A stretch of DNA of 64,000 nt from Hypericibacter adhaerens (lineage in GTDB: Bacteria; Pseudomonadota; Alphaproteobacteria; Dongiales; Dongiaceae), in contig NZ_CP042582.1 in NCBI RefSeq assembly GCF_008728835.1, forward strand, positions 2,569,001-2,633,000. The letters are read 5' to 3'. The notes under the pieces were generated by a model that was not told where the DNA came from, ran no database searches, and saw nothing but the letters and a program-made list of their open reading frames with translations. The translations under genes were made by a program, and so were the position numbers. The stretch's first letter is position 1; each line of letters opens with the position of its first letter. Shown here piece after piece: positions 48,185-59,091 of the stretch.

Positions 48185-49359
48185 CGATCGATCTCGCCGA
48201 ACACGATGTCCATGGAACCCAGGATCGCCACCGAATCCGCCAGCATGTAGCCGCGGCTGACATGGTCGATGGCCGCCAGATGCGGGAAGCCCGGCGCGCG
48301 AATCTTGCAGCGGTAGGGCTTGTTGCTGCCGTCCGACACCAGATAGACGCCGAACTCGCCCTTGGGCGCCTCGACCGCGGTGTAGGTCTCGCCGGGCGGC
48401 ACGTGGAAGCCCTCGGTATAGAGCTTGAAGTGATGGATCAGCGCTTCCATCGAGCGCTTCATGTCGCCGCGCTTGGGCGGCGTGATCTTGCGGTCGTCGC
48501 TGGTGGCGGGGCCGCCCGGCATCTCCTGGCAGCACTGCTTCACGATGCGCAGGGACTGGCGCATCTCTTCCATGCGCACGAGATAGCGGTCGTAGCAGTC
48601 GCCGGTCTTGCCGATCGGCACGTCGAATTTCATCCGGTCGTAGACCATGTAGGGCTGCGCCTTGCGCAGGTCCCAGGGCACGCCCGAGCCGCGCAGCATC
48701 GGACCGGTGAAGCCCCAGTCGAGCGCCTCGGCGGCGCTGATGATGCCGATATCGACCAGCCGCTGCTTGAAGATGCGGTTCTCGGTGAGCAGCCCTTCGA
48801 TATCGTCGAGGATCTTCGGGAAGCCCTCGGCCCATTTCATGATGTCGTCGAGGAGGCCCGCCGGCAGGTCCTGATGCACGCCGCCCGGACGGTAATAGGC
48901 GGCGTGGAGCCGCGCGCCCGAGACCCGCTCGTAGAACTCCATCAGGAGCTCGCGCTGCTCGAAGCACCAGAGGAAGGGCGTGACCGCGCCGACGTCCATG
49001 GCATAGGCCGGGACGTTCAGCAGGTGGTTGAGGATGCGCGTGATCTCGTCGAACAGCACGCGGATATACTGGCCGCGCAGCGGCACCTCGAGGCCCAGGA
49101 GCTTCTCGACGCCGAGCACGAAGGCATGCTCCTGGCACATCGGCGAGACGTAATCGAGCCGGTCGAAATAGGGGATCGCCTGGACGTAGGTCTTGTACTC
49201 GATCAGCTTCTCGGTGCCGCGGTGCAGGAGCCCGATATGCGGATCGAGCCGCTCGATCACCTCGCCGTCCATCTCCATGACCAGGCGCAGCACGCCGTGG
49301 GCCGCCGGATGCTGCGGCCCGAAATTCATGGTCAGCGGCTTGATCTGATTCTCGCTCAT
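48181..49359 (-). CDS. nuoD: NADH-quinone oxidoreductase subunit D
   Basis: 49-kDa-type subunit forming the quinone site with NuoB; descended from NiFe-hydrogenase large subunit. 392 residues, not fused to Nuo[21 protein letters not shown] and [12 protein letters not shown], with the quinone-site His, are at the N-terminus; [17 protein letters not shown] is near the end. ATG at 49359 overlaps the nuoC stop (ATGA). Confidence 0.97.
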   Translation of the reverse strand: MSENQIKPLTMNFGPQHPAAHGVLRLVMEMDGEVIERLDPHIGLLHRGTEKLIEYKTYVQAIPYFDRLDYVSPMCQEHAFVLGVEKLLGLEVPLRGQYIRVLFDEITRILNHLLNVPAYAMDVGAVTPFLWCFEQRELLMEFYERVSGARLHAAYYRPGGVHQDLPAGLLDDIMKWAEGFPKILDDIEGLLTENRIFKQRLVDIGIISAAEALDWGFTGPMLRGSGVPWDLRKAQPYMVYDRMKFDVPIGKTGDCYDRYLVRMEEMRQSLRIVKQCCQEMPGGPATSDDRKITPPKRGDMKRSMEALIHHFKLYTEGFHVPPGETYTAVEAPKGEFGVYLVSDGSNKPYRCKIRAPGFPHLAAIDHVSRGYMLADSVAILGSMDIVFGEIDR

Positions 49360-49985
49360 GACGGCTTGTTCGCCTTCTCGTCGCCCGGCAGGCGCGTCAG
49401 GATCCCTTCCCAGGGGCTCTCGAAATCGAACACCCGGAAGTCCTGGACCAGCTTGACCTTGTCGTAGACGACCCGCTTCTGCTCCTCGTCGTAGCGGACC
49501 TCGACATAGCCGGTCAGCGGGAAGTCCTTGCGGAAGGGATGGCCCTCGAAGCCGTAGTCGGTGAGGATGCGGCGCAGGTCGGGATGATCGGAGAAGAAGA
49601 TCCCGTAGAGGTCCCAGGCCTCGCGCTCGAACCAGTTGGCCGAGTTGAAGACGCTCACGACCGAGGGCACCGGCTCGTCGGCGGTGGTTGCCACCTTCAC
49701 CCGGATCCGGTTGTTGTGCTTGATGCTCAGCAGATTGTAGACGACCTCGAAACGCTCCTCGCGCTCCGGATAGTCGACGCCGCAGACGTCGACGAGCTGC
49801 TTGAAGAGGCAATGGCTGTCGTCGCGCAGATAGGTCAGGACCTTCACGATCGAAGGCCGCGCCACCCAGACGATGAGCTCGCGGTTCTTAATCTCCCAGC
49901 GCGTGACCTCGGCCGGCATCGCGGCGGCGACATACTCGCCAAGGTCCTTGAGCGTGCCGGTCGCGATCTGAGGGGATTGCGTCAT
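49356..49985 (-). CDS. nuoC: NADH-quinone oxidoreductase subunit C
   Basis: 30-kDa-type peripheral-arm subunit. 209 residues. The signature ERESWDLYGI-like segment reads [20 protein letters not shown], followed by [21 protein letters not shown] 60-nt gap follows nuoB. Confidence 0.96.
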   Translation of the reverse strand: MTQSPQIATGTLKDLGEYVAAAMPAEVTRWEIKNRELIVWVARPSIVKVLTYLRDDSHCLFKQLVDVCGVDYPEREERFEVVYNLLSIKHNNRIRVKVATTADEPVPSVVSVFNSANWFEREAWDLYGIFFSDHPDLRRILTDYGFEGHPFRKDFPLTGYVEVRYDEEQKRVVYDKVKLVQDFRVFDFESPWEGILTRLPGDEKANKPS

Positions 49986-50045
49986 CGCCGGTCGGTTCTC
50001 GGTGTTGTGTCTCGGGTGTTGAGGAAGCTCGGAGAGGCTCGGCCG

Positions 50046-50570
50046 TCAGCGCGCGATCGTGGTGGTGCGCTTGATCTTCTTCTGCAGCTGCAGGATGCCG
50101 TAGACCAGCGCCTCGGCGGTCGGCGGGCAGCCCGGCACATAGATGTCGACCGGGACGATGCGGTCGCAGCCGCGCACCACCGCGTAGGAATAGTGGTAGT
50201 AGCCGCCGCCATTGGCGCAGGAGCCCATGGAGATGACCCAGCGCGGCTCGGGCATCTGGTCGTAGACCTTGCGCAGCGCCGGGGCCATCTTGTTGGTCAG
50301 CGTGCCGGCCACGATCATCACGTCGGACTGGCGCGGGCTGCCGCGCGGCACGATGCCGAAGCGGTCGAGGTCGTAGCGCGCCATATAGGCGTGCATCATC
50401 TCGACGGCGCAGCAGGCGAGCCCGAAGGTCATCGGCCAGAGCGAGCCCGTGCGGGCCCAGTTCACCAGCTTGTCGACCTGGGTGACGATGAAGCCCTTGT
50501 CCGACAGCTCCTGGCCGAGCGCGGCCACGACCTGATCGCGCGAGGGGCCGGTCGGTTGCATCAATCCCAT
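50046..50570 (-). CDS. nuoB: NADH-quinone oxidoreductase subunit B
   Basis: Carries cluster N2, the last iron-sulfur centre before quinone. 174 residues. Ligands C53, C54 (LACCAVEMM), C118 (GSCANGG) and C148 (PGCPPT). ATG at 50570 preferred because GGGAG lies 8 nt upstream inside nuoA; an alternative ATG three codons later overlaps the nuoA stop (TGATG). Confidence 0.96.
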   Translation of the reverse strand: MGLMQPTGPSRDQVVAALGQELSDKGFIVTQVDKLVNWARTGSLWPMTFGLACCAVEMMHAYMARYDLDRFGIVPRGSPRQSDVMIVAGTLTNKMAPALRKVYDQMPEPRWVISMGSCANGGGYYHYSYAVVRGCDRIVPVDIYVPGCPPTAEALVYGILQLQKKIKRTTTIAR

Positions 50571-50926
50571 TCCAAGGCTCCCTTCTTCCATTCGTAGGCG
50601 AAGCCCACGGTCAGCACGCCCAGGAACACCACCATCGACCAGAACCCGAAGACGCCGATGTCGCCCAGCGATACCGCCCAGGGGAACAGGAAGGCGACTT
50701 CCAGGTCGAAGATGATGAAGAGCAGCGACACGAGGTAGAAGCGCACGTCGAAGCGCCGGCGGGCATCGTCGAAAGCGTCGAAGCCGCACTCGTAGGGCGA
50801 CAGCTTCTCGGCATCCGGGTTCTGGCGCGCCACGATCAGGGAGGCCCCGACGGCGGCGCCGGCGACCGCGATGGCGATGGCCAGGAAAATGAGGATCGGG
50901 AGGTATTCCGCTAGCAGCGAGGACAT
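50561..50926 (-). CDS. nuoA: NADH-quinone oxidoreductase subunit A
   Basis: First gene of the complex I operon. 121 residues, three helices. [21 protein letters not shown], split around residues 43-62, is the conserved loop that contacts the quinone site; [12 protein letters not shown] is in helix 2. Overlaps nuoB by 10 nt. Confidence 0.97.
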   Translation of the reverse strand: MSSLLAEYLPILIFLAIAIAVAGAAVGASLIVARQNPDAEKLSPYECGFDAFDDARRRFDVRFYLVSLLFIIFDLEVAFLFPWAVSLGDIGVFGFWSMVVFLGVLTVGFAYEWKKGALEWD

Positions 50927-51034
50927 GGGGCCCGTGGTCGCTCCGACATCGCAGGAAGGGAGTCGAGCCGCTGCAGCGCCGCGCGCCAGATTCGGCGCGG
51001 CGGGTCAGCTGCTCTCCCCCCAAAAGGCGCCGCC

Positions 51035-51063
51035 AATATAAGGCGGTGGCCTCTGAGCGGAAA
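51035..51063 (-). promoter_or_regulatory. Weak candidate promoter of the nuo operon
   Basis: TTTCCG (minus strand, 51058-51063), 17-nt spacer, TATATT (51035-51040), about 110 nt before nuoA. The -10 is good, the -35 poor. Nothing else in 50927-51210 looks like a gene. Confidence 0.35.
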
Positions 51064-51210
51064 GGACAAATCAACGGTGGCGAGAGCCCTTAGCGCGGAT
51101 GAAGGGCATGCTCTAACCCCGTGCCAAAGCGCCGCGATTCTTGCCCGCGCAAAAGGCACGGATGCGGTCGATTCGGTGTCGGATCGGAGACGGAATCGGG
51201 AGGGATGAAA

Positions 51211-51287
<77 letters not shown>

Positions 51288-51446
51288 GCGAAGGGCACCC
51301 CGTTTCGGGGCCGCTTCTAGTAAAGCCGCGACCCTCCCCTGTCAAGGAAAACGGCCGCTGCGTCAGGAAGCCTAACCCGAACCGGATTTATGTGGTCTTA
51401 AAGCCGCTTGGACGGCATCCGCCGGCGCCTTTGCGGAGGGCGGAAC

Positions 51447-51522
51447 TGGTGGGCGATGACGGGCTCGAACCGCCGACCCTCTCGGTGTAAACGAGATGCT
51501 CTACCAACTGAGCTAATCGCCC
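51447..51522 (-). tRNA. tRNA-Val (TAC)
   Basis: 76 nt with encoded CCA. Acceptor GGGCGAT pairs with the 3' ATCGCCC; anticodon loop TTTACAC gives anticodon TAC. It lies between hupB and tRNA-Asp on the same strand. Confidence 0.96.
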
Positions 51523-51600
51523 TGCCCGGCCTCGTCGACGGCGATCCCGCCGCCGGTCGGCATGGGGCGGCACTCTATCGAAATCGCGCCCGAAACGCGA

Positions 51601-51634
51601 CCGGCCGCCGCGCGGGTCCCGCGCAGGCGGCCGG
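51601..51634 (-). terminator. Large GC hairpin after hupB
   Basis: Nearly perfect 14-bp stem: CCGGCCGCC plus GCGCG on one side, CGCGC and GGCGGCCGG on the other, with one bulged base and a GGTCC-type loop. It lies 28 nt after the hupB stop. Only TCGCGTTTCGG follows on the minus strand, so termination efficiency is uncertain. Confidence 0.5.
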
Positions 51635-51661
51635 TGCGAAACCGGTGGGTCGCGCGTCGGA

Positions 51662-51934
51662 TCAGTTGACCGCGTCCTTGAGCGCCTTGCCGGCCTTGAA
51701 CTTGGGCTGCTTCGACGCCGGGATCTCGATCTTCTCGCCCGTGCGCGGGTTGCGTCCTTCGGACGCGGCGCGCTTCGTGACGACGAAGGTGCCGAAGCCG
51801 ACGAGCCGGACCTCGGTGCCCTTCTTCAGCGACTTGGTGATGACGTCGAAGACGGCATCGACGGCACGCGCCGCATCACCTTTGGACAAGCCGGTCTCGG
51901 TCGAGACATCGGCAATGAGGTCGTTCTTGTTCAC
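51662..51934 (-). CDS. hupB: DNA-binding protein HU
   Basis: Nucleoid protein that bends DNA; 90 residues, standard size. [19 protein letters not shown] is helix 1-2, [20 protein letters not shown] and [14 protein letters not shown] form the DNA-binding beta arm. GTG start at 51934 with GGGGG about 9 nt upstream. hupB next to lon is conserved in proteobacteria. Confidence 0.96.
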   Translation of the reverse strand: MNKNDLIADVSTETGLSKGDAARAVDAVFDVITKSLKKGTEVRLVGFGTFVVTKRAASEGRNPRTGEKIEIPASKQPKFKAGKALKDAVN

Positions 51935-52026
51935 CGTGAGTACCCCCTTTATTTCGCATTGAGTTGGGCTGGGCGCCGTTGCTGGCGCGGATGGGAATTC
52001 GGCGGATTGGTGCGGGACAGCCGTGG

Positions 52027-52056
52027 ACTCTAGGCCGTCGTTTGCAAACCCGTCAA
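52027..52056 (-). promoter_or_regulatory. Candidate sigma-70 promoter of hupB with a palindromic spacer
   Basis: TTGACG (minus strand, 52051-52056), 18-nt spacer, TAGAGT (52027-52032), about 95 nt before hupB. The spacer contains the perfect palindrome GTTTGCAAAC (52040-52049), which may be an operator. Confidence 0.6.
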
Positions 52057-52104
52057 TTGGAGAACCGTGGATATCCCCAGGAAATGGGCGCCCTCAAAAG
52101 CATC

Positions 52105-52136
52105 GGGCGCGCGTTCCTATCATGGCTCGCGCGCCC
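52105..52136 (-). terminator. Candidate terminator of lon
   Basis: Minus strand GGGCGCGCG, 14-nt loop, CGCGCGCCC, then GATGCTTTTG. It starts 24 nt after the lon stop. The U tract is short, so termination may be partial. Confidence 0.5.
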
Positions 52137-52159
52137 GTGCCAACCCTCGAATTGTCGCG

Positions 52160-54568
52160 TCAGTGAGTGACGATGCCGCCGCGGCTTTCTTCCGCATCCT
52201 CGGTCGGCAACTTCCGCACCTCGTCGGGTTCGGTCCACTCGATCGGCGTCGGCTCCTTGGTCAACGCGTTGCGCAGAACCTCATCCGCGTTCGACACCGG
52301 GATGATCTTAAGCTCGCGTTTAACGTTGTCCGGTATGTCGGCCAAGTCCTTCTCGTTTTCCGATGGGATCATCACGATCTTCGTGCCCGCCCGCAGCGCC
52401 GCGAGCAGCTTTTCCTTGAGACCGCCGATCGGAAGCACGCGGCCGCGCAAGGTGATCTCGCCCGTCATGGCGACATCGCGCCGCACCGGGATTCCTGTCA
52501 AAACGGACACAATCGACGTGAACATCGCGATGCCGGCGGAAGGACCGTCCTTCGGCGTGGCCCCTTCGGGCACATGCACATGGATGTCCTTCTTCTCGAA
52601 CAGCGTCGGCTTGATGCCGAATGCGGTCGCCCGCGACTTCACGTAGCTCTCGGCCGCCTGGACGGATTCCTTCATCACGTCGCCCAGCTTGCCGGTCGTG
52701 ATCACACGACCCTTGCCGGGCAAGGTGACCGCTTCGATCTGCAGGATCTCGCCGCCGACCTCGGTCCAGGCCAGACCCGTGGTGATGCCCACCAGATCCT
52801 CGGCCTCGACCTCGCCGTAACGATAGCGGCGCACGCCCGCGTATTTCGCGAGGTTGCGGCGCGAGATCGTCACCTTCTTGAGATTCTTCATCAGAATCTC
52901 TTTCACGCTCTTGCGCGCCAGGTTGGCGAGCTCGCGCTCGAGGTTACGCACGCCCGCCTCGCGGGTGTAGTAGCGGATCAGGTCGCGCAGCGCGTCATCC
53001 GAGATGGCCCACTCGTTCTTCTTCAGGCCGTGCTCCTTCACCTGCTTCGGCAGCAGGTGGCGCTTGGCGATCTCCACCTTCTCGTCCTCGGTGTAGCCGG
53101 GGATGCGGATGACCTCCATGCGGTCGAGCAGCGGCTGCGGCATGCGCAGCGTGTTCGCCGTCGTCACGAACATGACGTCGGAGAGGTCGTAATCCACCTC
53201 GAGATAGTGGTCGTTGAAGGTCGAGTTCTGCTCGGGATCGAGGACCTCGAGCAGCGCCGCGGAGGGATCGCCGCGCCAGTCCGCGCCCAGCTTGTCCACC
53301 TCGTCGAGGAGGAAGAGCGGGTTCGAGGACTTCGCCTTCTTCATGCCCTGGATCACCTTGCCCGGCATCGAGCCGATATAGGTGCGCCGGTGACCGCGGA
53401 CCTCGGCCTCGTCGCGCACGCCGCCCAGCGACATGCGCACGAAGTTCCGGCCCGTGGCCTTGGCGATCGACTTGCCGAGCGAGGTCTTGCCCACGCCCGG
53501 AGGCCCGACCAGGCAGAGGATCGGCCCCTTGATCTTGTTCATGCGCTGCTGGACCGCGAGATACTCGAGGATGCGCTCCTTGACCTTCTCGAGACCGTAG
53601 TGGTCCGAGTTGAGCACCTTCTCGGCCAGCTTGATGTCGCGCTTGACCTTGGTCGGCTTCTTCCACGGAATCGACAGCATCCAGTCGAGGTAGTTGCGCA
53701 CCACCGTCGCCTCGGCCGACATCGGGCTCATGGAGCGGAGCTTCTTGACCTCCGCCTGGGCCTTCTCGCGCGCTTCCTTGGAGAACTTGGTCTTGGCGAT
53801 CTTCTCCTCGAGCTCGGCCAGCTCGTCGCGGCCGTCCTCGCCCTCGCCCAGCTCCTTCTGGATCGCCTTCAGCTGCTCGTTCAGATAGTACTCGCGCTGG
53901 GTCTTCTCCATCTGGCGCTTGACGCGGCTGCGGATGCGCTTCTCGACCTGCAGCACGCCGATCTCGCTCTCCATGAAGCCATAGACGCGCTCGAGCCGCT
54001 GCCCGACGGAGGTGGCCTCCAGCAGGTCCTGCTTCTCGGGGATCTTGAGCGAGAGATGCGAGGCGACCGTGTCCGCGAGCTTGCCCGGCTCCTCGATCTG
54101 GTTGATCGAGACCAGCACCTCGGGCGGCACCTTCTTGTTGAGCTTGATGTACTGCTCGAACTGGGACACCACGGTGCGGGCCAGCGCCTCGATCTCCTTG
54201 GTGTCGCCGGCCTCTTCCTCGAGCGGCTCGGCGAAAGCCTCGAAGAAGGCTTCGTTCTCGGTGTATTTCAGGATGCGCGCGCGCTTGCCGCCCTCGACCA
54301 GCACCTTCACGGTGCCGTCGGGAAGCTTCAGCAGCTGCAGCACGGTGCCGAGCGTGCCGACGCTGTAGATGTCGGCGGTGGTGGGGTCGTCCTGGGCCGC
54401 ATTCTTCTGGGTGACGAGCAGGATCTGCTTGTCATCCTTCATCACGTCTTCGAGCGCGCGGACCGACTTCTCGCGGCCGACGAACAGCGGAACGATCATG
54501 TGCGGGAACACGACAATGTCCCGCAGCGGAAGGACTGGATAGAGAGTGCCGTTCTGGGTTTCGATCAT
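52160..54568 (-). CDS. lon: ATP-dependent protease La (Lon)
   Basis: AAA+ serine protease degrading misfolded and regulatory proteins; in Caulobacter it controls DnaA and CcrM. 802 residues. N-terminal substrate domain ([20 protein letters not shown]), Walker A GPPGVGKT near 355, Walker B FLLDEVDK, and the catalytic dyad S677 ([10 protein letters not shown]) and K720 (GGLKEK). ATG at 54568 preceded by AGAGGA. Upstream is a heat-shock-type promoter. Confidence 0.97.
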   Translation of the reverse strand: MIETQNGTLYPVLPLRDIVVFPHMIVPLFVGREKSVRALEDVMKDDKQILLVTQKNAAQDDPTTADIYSVGTLGTVLQLLKLPDGTVKVLVEGGKRARILKYTENEAFFEAFAEPLEEEAGDTKEIEALARTVVSQFEQYIKLNKKVPPEVLVSINQIEEPGKLADTVASHLSLKIPEKQDLLEATSVGQRLERVYGFMESEIGVLQVEKRIRSRVKRQMEKTQREYYLNEQLKAIQKELGEGEDGRDELAELEEKIAKTKFSKEAREKAQAEVKKLRSMSPMSAEATVVRNYLDWMLSIPWKKPTKVKRDIKLAEKVLNSDHYGLEKVKERILEYLAVQQRMNKIKGPILCLVGPPGVGKTSLGKSIAKATGRNFVRMSLGGVRDEAEVRGHRRTYIGSMPGKVIQGMKKAKSSNPLFLLDEVDKLGADWRGDPSAALLEVLDPEQNSTFNDHYLEVDYDLSDVMFVTTANTLRMPQPLLDRMEVIRIPGYTEDEKVEIAKRHLLPKQVKEHGLKKNEWAISDDALRDLIRYYTREAGVRNLERELANLARKSVKEILMKNLKKVTISRRNLAKYAGVRRYRYGEVEAEDLVGITTGLAWTEVGGEILQIEAVTLPGKGRVITTGKLGDVMKESVQAAESYVKSRATAFGIKPTLFEKKDIHVHVPEGATPKDGPSAGIAMFTSIVSVLTGIPVRRDVAMTGEITLRGRVLPIGGLKEKLLAALRAGTKIVMIPSENEKDLADIPDNVKRELKIIPVSNADEVLRNALTKEPTPIEWTEPDEVRKLPTEDAEESRGGIVTH

Positions 54569-54653
54569 GATTCCTCTTCGGGGGTCACCCGTCGGCCGGG
54601 GTGCTTGAGAAGACACCGCCAAGCCTCAAACTATAGCCCGATTCTCACCCTTC

Positions 54654-54681
54654 AAATGGTGAAAAACCGGCGATCTTCAAG
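54654..54681 (-). promoter_or_regulatory. Candidate sigma-32 (heat-shock) promoter of lon
   Basis: CTTGAA (minus strand, 54676-54681), 14-nt spacer, CACCATTT (54654-54661). The enteric consensus is CTTGAA-N13-15-CCCCATNT, so there is one mismatch. It lies about 85 nt before the lon ATG. A TATAGT nearer the gene (54630-54635) might serve housekeeping polymerase, but no -35 at normal spacing is seen. Confidence 0.65.
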
Positions 54682-54703
54682 GATGTGCCGGAAAGACGCC
54701 GGT

Positions 54704-54783
54704 GTTTCCGAGGCTTGCCCGAGGGCATGCCAGGCAACCCGGAAACGCATGCGACGGGAAGCGGCCCGCGAGGGTGGCGGGCC
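54704..54783 (-). other. Hairpins between clpX and lon
   Basis: GGCCCGC-N7-GCGGGCC (54763-54783) follows the clpX stop by 6 nt and may be a weak terminator without a U tract. Next is an imperfect long stem: CGGAAAC/GTTTCCG (54740-54746 with 54704-54710) enclosing TTGCC/GGCAA. Both lie upstream of the lon promoter. Confidence 0.4.
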
Positions 54784-54789
54784 CGGGGA

Positions 54790-56058
<1,269 letters not shown>

Positions 56059-56101
56059 AGAGGAACCGCTCGATCCCGATACGCCAACTCAACCTTGGGA
56101 A

Positions 56102-56131
56102 ATGTTAGCCGCAGCCTTCGCCGTCACACAA
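56102..56131 (-). promoter_or_regulatory. Candidate promoter of clpX
   Basis: TTGTGT (minus strand, 56126-56131), 18-nt spacer, TAACAT (56102-56107), about 45 nt before the clpX ATG. Moderate match only. Confidence 0.4.
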
Positions 56132-56258
56132 CGTCCAAATTCTCAATGGGCGCCGGGGGTTGCGGCATCGCATTCCGGCCTCGCCAGGCCGACTCGCCGA
56201 GCCTGGGCCGCAACGGTTCTGGGATAGCACCGGTACGGTCAAGAACTCGTTAATCTCT

Positions 56259-56912
56259 TCAGGCACTTGCGCCCGAAGTCTCTGATTCGTCAGAAGAAGG
56301 CCGCTTGTCGACGACTTCATCGATGAGGCCGAACTCCTTGGCCTTCTCCGGAGTCATGAAATTGTCCCGCTCCATCGACTCTTCAACCTTGTCCAGCGGC
56401 TGACCGGTATGCTTGGCGTAGATGGCGTTGAGCCGCGCCTTCACCGCCAGCACCTCGCGGGCATGGATTTCGATGTCGGTGGCCTGGCCCTGATAGCCGC
56501 CCGAGGGCTGATGGATCATCACCCGCGCATTGGGCAGGCAGAAGCGCTTGCCCTTGGCGCCCGCGGTGAGCAGCAGCGAGCCCATCGAGGCCGCCATGCC
56601 GATGCAGACGGTCGAGACGTCCGAGCGGATGTACTGCATCGTGTCGTACATCGCGAGCCCCGAGGTCACGACGCCGCCGGGCGAGTTGATATAGAGCGCG
56701 ATGTCCTTCTTCGGGTTCTCGGCCTCGAGGAACAGGAGCTGGGCGCAGACCAGGCTCGAGACCTGGTCGTTCACGGGGCCGACGAGGAAGATGATGCGTT
56801 CCTTGAGCAGGCGCGAGTAGATATCGAAGGCGCGCTCGCCCCGGTTGGTCTGCTCGACCACCATGGGCACGAGCAGGTTGGTGTAGGTCTCGACGGGATC
56901 GCGGTCGTACAT
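56259..56912 (-). CDS. clpP: ATP-dependent Clp protease proteolytic subunit
   Basis: Serine peptidase forming the 14-mer chamber for ClpX and ClpA. 217 residues. Catalytic triad S109 (GMAASMGS), H134 (VMIHQPSGG) and D183 (ERDNFM) with the exact E. coli spacing. Short propeptide ending near VPMVVEQT. The Ser/Glu-rich tail after VVDKRP is longer than in E. coli. 51 nt downstream of tig. Confidence 0.97.
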   Translation of the reverse strand: MYDRDPVETYTNLLVPMVVEQTNRGERAFDIYSRLLKERIIFLVGPVNDQVSSLVCAQLLFLEAENPKKDIALYINSPGGVVTSGLAMYDTMQYIRSDVSTVCIGMAASMGSLLLTAGAKGKRFCLPNARVMIHQPSGGYQGQATDIEIHAREVLAVKARLNAIYAKHTGQPLDKVEESMERDNFMTPEKAKEFGLIDEVVDKRPSSDESETSGASA

Positions 56913-56963
56913 CTGGGTTCGTCCTCTAAGCCCCGACTCGGGGGCACATTCCGACAGCTTGCC

Positions 56964-58295
56964 TCAACTCTTTGCCGGCTGGTCGTCAAAAGTGACCTCG
57001 GCCAGCGGCACCTTGCGCTCGGAGACCTTGGCCTGATCCAGGATGTAGTCCACGACCTTCTCTTCGTAGAGCGGGGCGCGGATCTGGGCCAAGGCTTCGG
57101 GCGTGCGCTGGTAATACTCGATCACCTTGCGCTCGTTGCCGGCATAACGGCTGGCCTCGGCCATGATGGCGCGGCCAATCTCGTCGTTGCTCACCTCTAT
57201 ATTGTGTTGCCGTCCCACTTCCGAAAGGAGCAGGCCCAGCTTCACCCGGCGCTCGGCGATCTCCCGGTACTCCTTCTTGAGCTCGTCCTCGCTCTTGCCG
57301 GCATCGTCGGGATCGAGGCGGCCCGCCTGGCGGTCGGCCACGATCTGCTGCCAGATCGCATCGAACTCGGTGTCGACCAGGCCCGGCGGCAGGGTGAACT
57401 CATGGCCCGCCGCCAGCTTGTCGAGGAGCTGGCGCTTGAGCCGGCCGCGCGACAGCGATCCGGCGTCCCGCTCCAGCCGGCCCTTGATCTGCGTCTTGAG
57501 GGCATCGAGGGATTCCAGCCCCACCGACTTGGCCAGCTCGTCATCGACCACCACCGGCTGCGGCTCGCGCAACTCCTTGATGGTGATGTCGAACTTGGCG
57601 GGCTTGCCGGCCACTTCCGGGCTCGGGTAGGCCTCGGGGAAGGTCACGTCGATGGTGAAGCTGTCGCCCGGCTGATGGCCGATGATCTGGTCCTCGAAGC
57701 CGGGAATGGTGCTGCCGGAGCCGAGCTCCAGATAATGCCCCTCGGCCTTGCCGCCCTGGAACGGCACGTCGTCGATCTTGCCCTCGAAGTCGATCACGAC
57801 CACGTCGCCCTTCTGGGCGGGGCGCGGCGAAGCCACGGGCTGGCTGCGCTTCTGGCCGGCGGCGAAGCGGTCGAGCGCCTCGGTCACGTCCTTGTCGGTG
57901 ACCTCGGCGGCCAGCCGCTCGAGCTCGATCGCCTTGAAGTCCATCGGCTTGATCTCGGGCATGAGCTCGATGGCGAGGTTGTACTCCACATCCTCGCCCT
58001 CGGCGCCCTTGGTGATCTCGATGCGGGGCTGACCCGCGGCCTTGAGGCCGCGCTCGTTCAGCACCTGGAAGCTCGCATCCTGGACGGTGTCCTGGATCAC
58101 CTTGCCGCGCACGGAGGTGCCGAAGCGCTGCTTCAGAACCGGCATCGGCACCTTGCCCGGGCGGAAGCCGGGCAGCCGGACCTGGCGGCCATATTCCTGC
58201 AGCTCGTTCTCGATCTTCTTCTCGAAGTCCTTGGCCGGAATGACGATCTTGAACTCGCGCTTGAGGCCTTCGTTGGCCGTTTCTGTAACCTGCAT
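56964..58295 (-). CDS. tig: Trigger factor
   Basis: Ribosome-bound chaperone and peptidyl-prolyl isomerase. 443 residues. The ribosome-binding loop is in VRLPGFRPGKVPMPVLKQRFG (split near residues 38-58), the FKBP domain about 155-235 (GDVVVIDFEGKIDD), and the C-terminal chaperone domain follows. ATG at 58295 (MQVTETANEGLKREF) is the family start. tig-clpP-clpX-lon is a classic quality-control cluster. Confidence 0.96.
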   Translation of the reverse strand: MQVTETANEGLKREFKIVIPAKDFEKKIENELQEYGRQVRLPGFRPGKVPMPVLKQRFGTSVRGKVIQDTVQDASFQVLNERGLKAAGQPRIEITKGAEGEDVEYNLAIELMPEIKPMDFKAIELERLAAEVTDKDVTEALDRFAAGQKRSQPVASPRPAQKGDVVVIDFEGKIDDVPFQGGKAEGHYLELGSGSTIPGFEDQIIGHQPGDSFTIDVTFPEAYPSPEVAGKPAKFDITIKELREPQPVVVDDELAKSVGLESLDALKTQIKGRLERDAGSLSRGRLKRQLLDKLAAGHEFTLPPGLVDTEFDAIWQQIVADRQAGRLDPDDAGKSEDELKKEYREIAERRVKLGLLLSEVGRQHNIEVSNDEIGRAIMAEASRYAGNERKVIEYYQRTPEALAQIRAPLYEEKVVDYILDQAKVSERKVPLAEVTFDDQPAKS

Positions 58296-58373
58296 CGAAC
58301 CCTGTCCGTGTCGTCGCTGTCGCTCACGCCGAAGGGATGGTGGCAGGGCCATCCGGGATCAGCGCGAGCAGAT

Positions 58374-58393
58374 GGTCTGAAGGATTTCAGACC
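58374..58393 (-). terminator. Hairpin downstream of tRNA-Leu
   Basis: Perfect GGTCTGAA-N4-TTCAGACC stem 15 nt after the tRNA 3' end on the minus strand. No T tract follows, so it may be a processing or weak termination site. Confidence 0.4.
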
Positions 58394-58407
58394 CGGTTGC
58401 TCTGAAG

Positions 58408-58492
58408 TGGTGCGGGCGGAGGGACTTGAACCCCCACGACTTGCGTCACCAGATCCTAAGTCTGGCGCGTCTACCAATTCCGCCACGCCCGC
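58408..58492 (-). tRNA. tRNA-Leu (TAG)
   Basis: 85 nt with a long variable arm and encoded CCA. Acceptor GCGGGCG pairs with CGCCCGC; anticodon loop CTTAGGA gives TAG. The D arm GGCGGAATTGGTAGACGC is typical of leucine tRNAs. Confidence 0.96.
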
Positions 58493-58611
58493 TGATGGGA
58501 GGCGGGGCGGTTCCGGCCCAATGTGCCACCGCAGGGCGCGGTGTATAGCACAGATAATCCAGCCACAATAGGAAATCGCCGCCGGCCGGAACCCGCGCAA
58601 ATCCTAGGGAT

Positions 58612-59079
58612 TCAGCGCGAAAACCGGATCCAGGGACCGCTGGGCGCCCAGCCCCATTCGCAGGCGCGCCAGCCGCGGCGCTCGTAGAAGAAACAGGCCT
58701 TCCGGTTGCGCTCGTCGCATTTGAGCGAGGCGGATCCCGCGGTCGCGCGCAACGCCTGCTCCAGCAACGCGCTGCCGACGCCTCGGCCGTGAAAGACCGG
58801 CTCCACGAAGAGGCTGTGAACGAAACGGTCCGGCATGAAGACCGCGACGAAGCCGGCAATGGCCCATGGCGTCAGCGATGATGCCGGCGCGGGAAGCTCC
58901 GCCACCCAGAGCCGTTCGCCCTCGATGGCGCGATCGAAGTCCGAAAGGCGGACAGCATCCGCCGGCTCCCAGGGAAAGGCCACGCGCTGGGCCGCCACGA
59001 AGATGCGGGCGCAGGCATCGCGGTCGTGAGGATCGTAACCGCGCAGGCGCGGGCTCGCCGGAGCCGGTCGGATCGCCAT
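58612..59079 (-). CDS. GNAT family N-acetyltransferase
   Basis: 155-residue acetyl-CoA-dependent acyltransferase; substrate unknown. Motif A is VHSLFVEPVFHGRGVGSALL near 87-106 with the GRGVGSA pyrophosphate loop; motif B is NRKACFFYERRGWR. ATG at 59079 chosen. Lone gene between tRNA-Leu and nnr, 12 nt from the nnr stop on the same strand. Confidence 0.88.
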   Translation of the reverse strand: MAIRPAPASPRLRGYDPHDRDACARIFVAAQRVAFPWEPADAVRLSDFDRAIEGERLWVAELPAPASSLTPWAIAGFVAVFMPDRFVHSLFVEPVFHGRGVGSALLEQALRATAGSASLKCDERNRKACFFYERRGWRACEWGWAPSGPWIRFSR

Positions 59080-59091
59080 CAAGAACGCGTC

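Noticed and set aside
51298-51310. CCCCG-TTT-CGGGG hairpin between the two tRNAs as a terminator
   Set aside because: Short and without a T tract; it may only be a processing hairpin.
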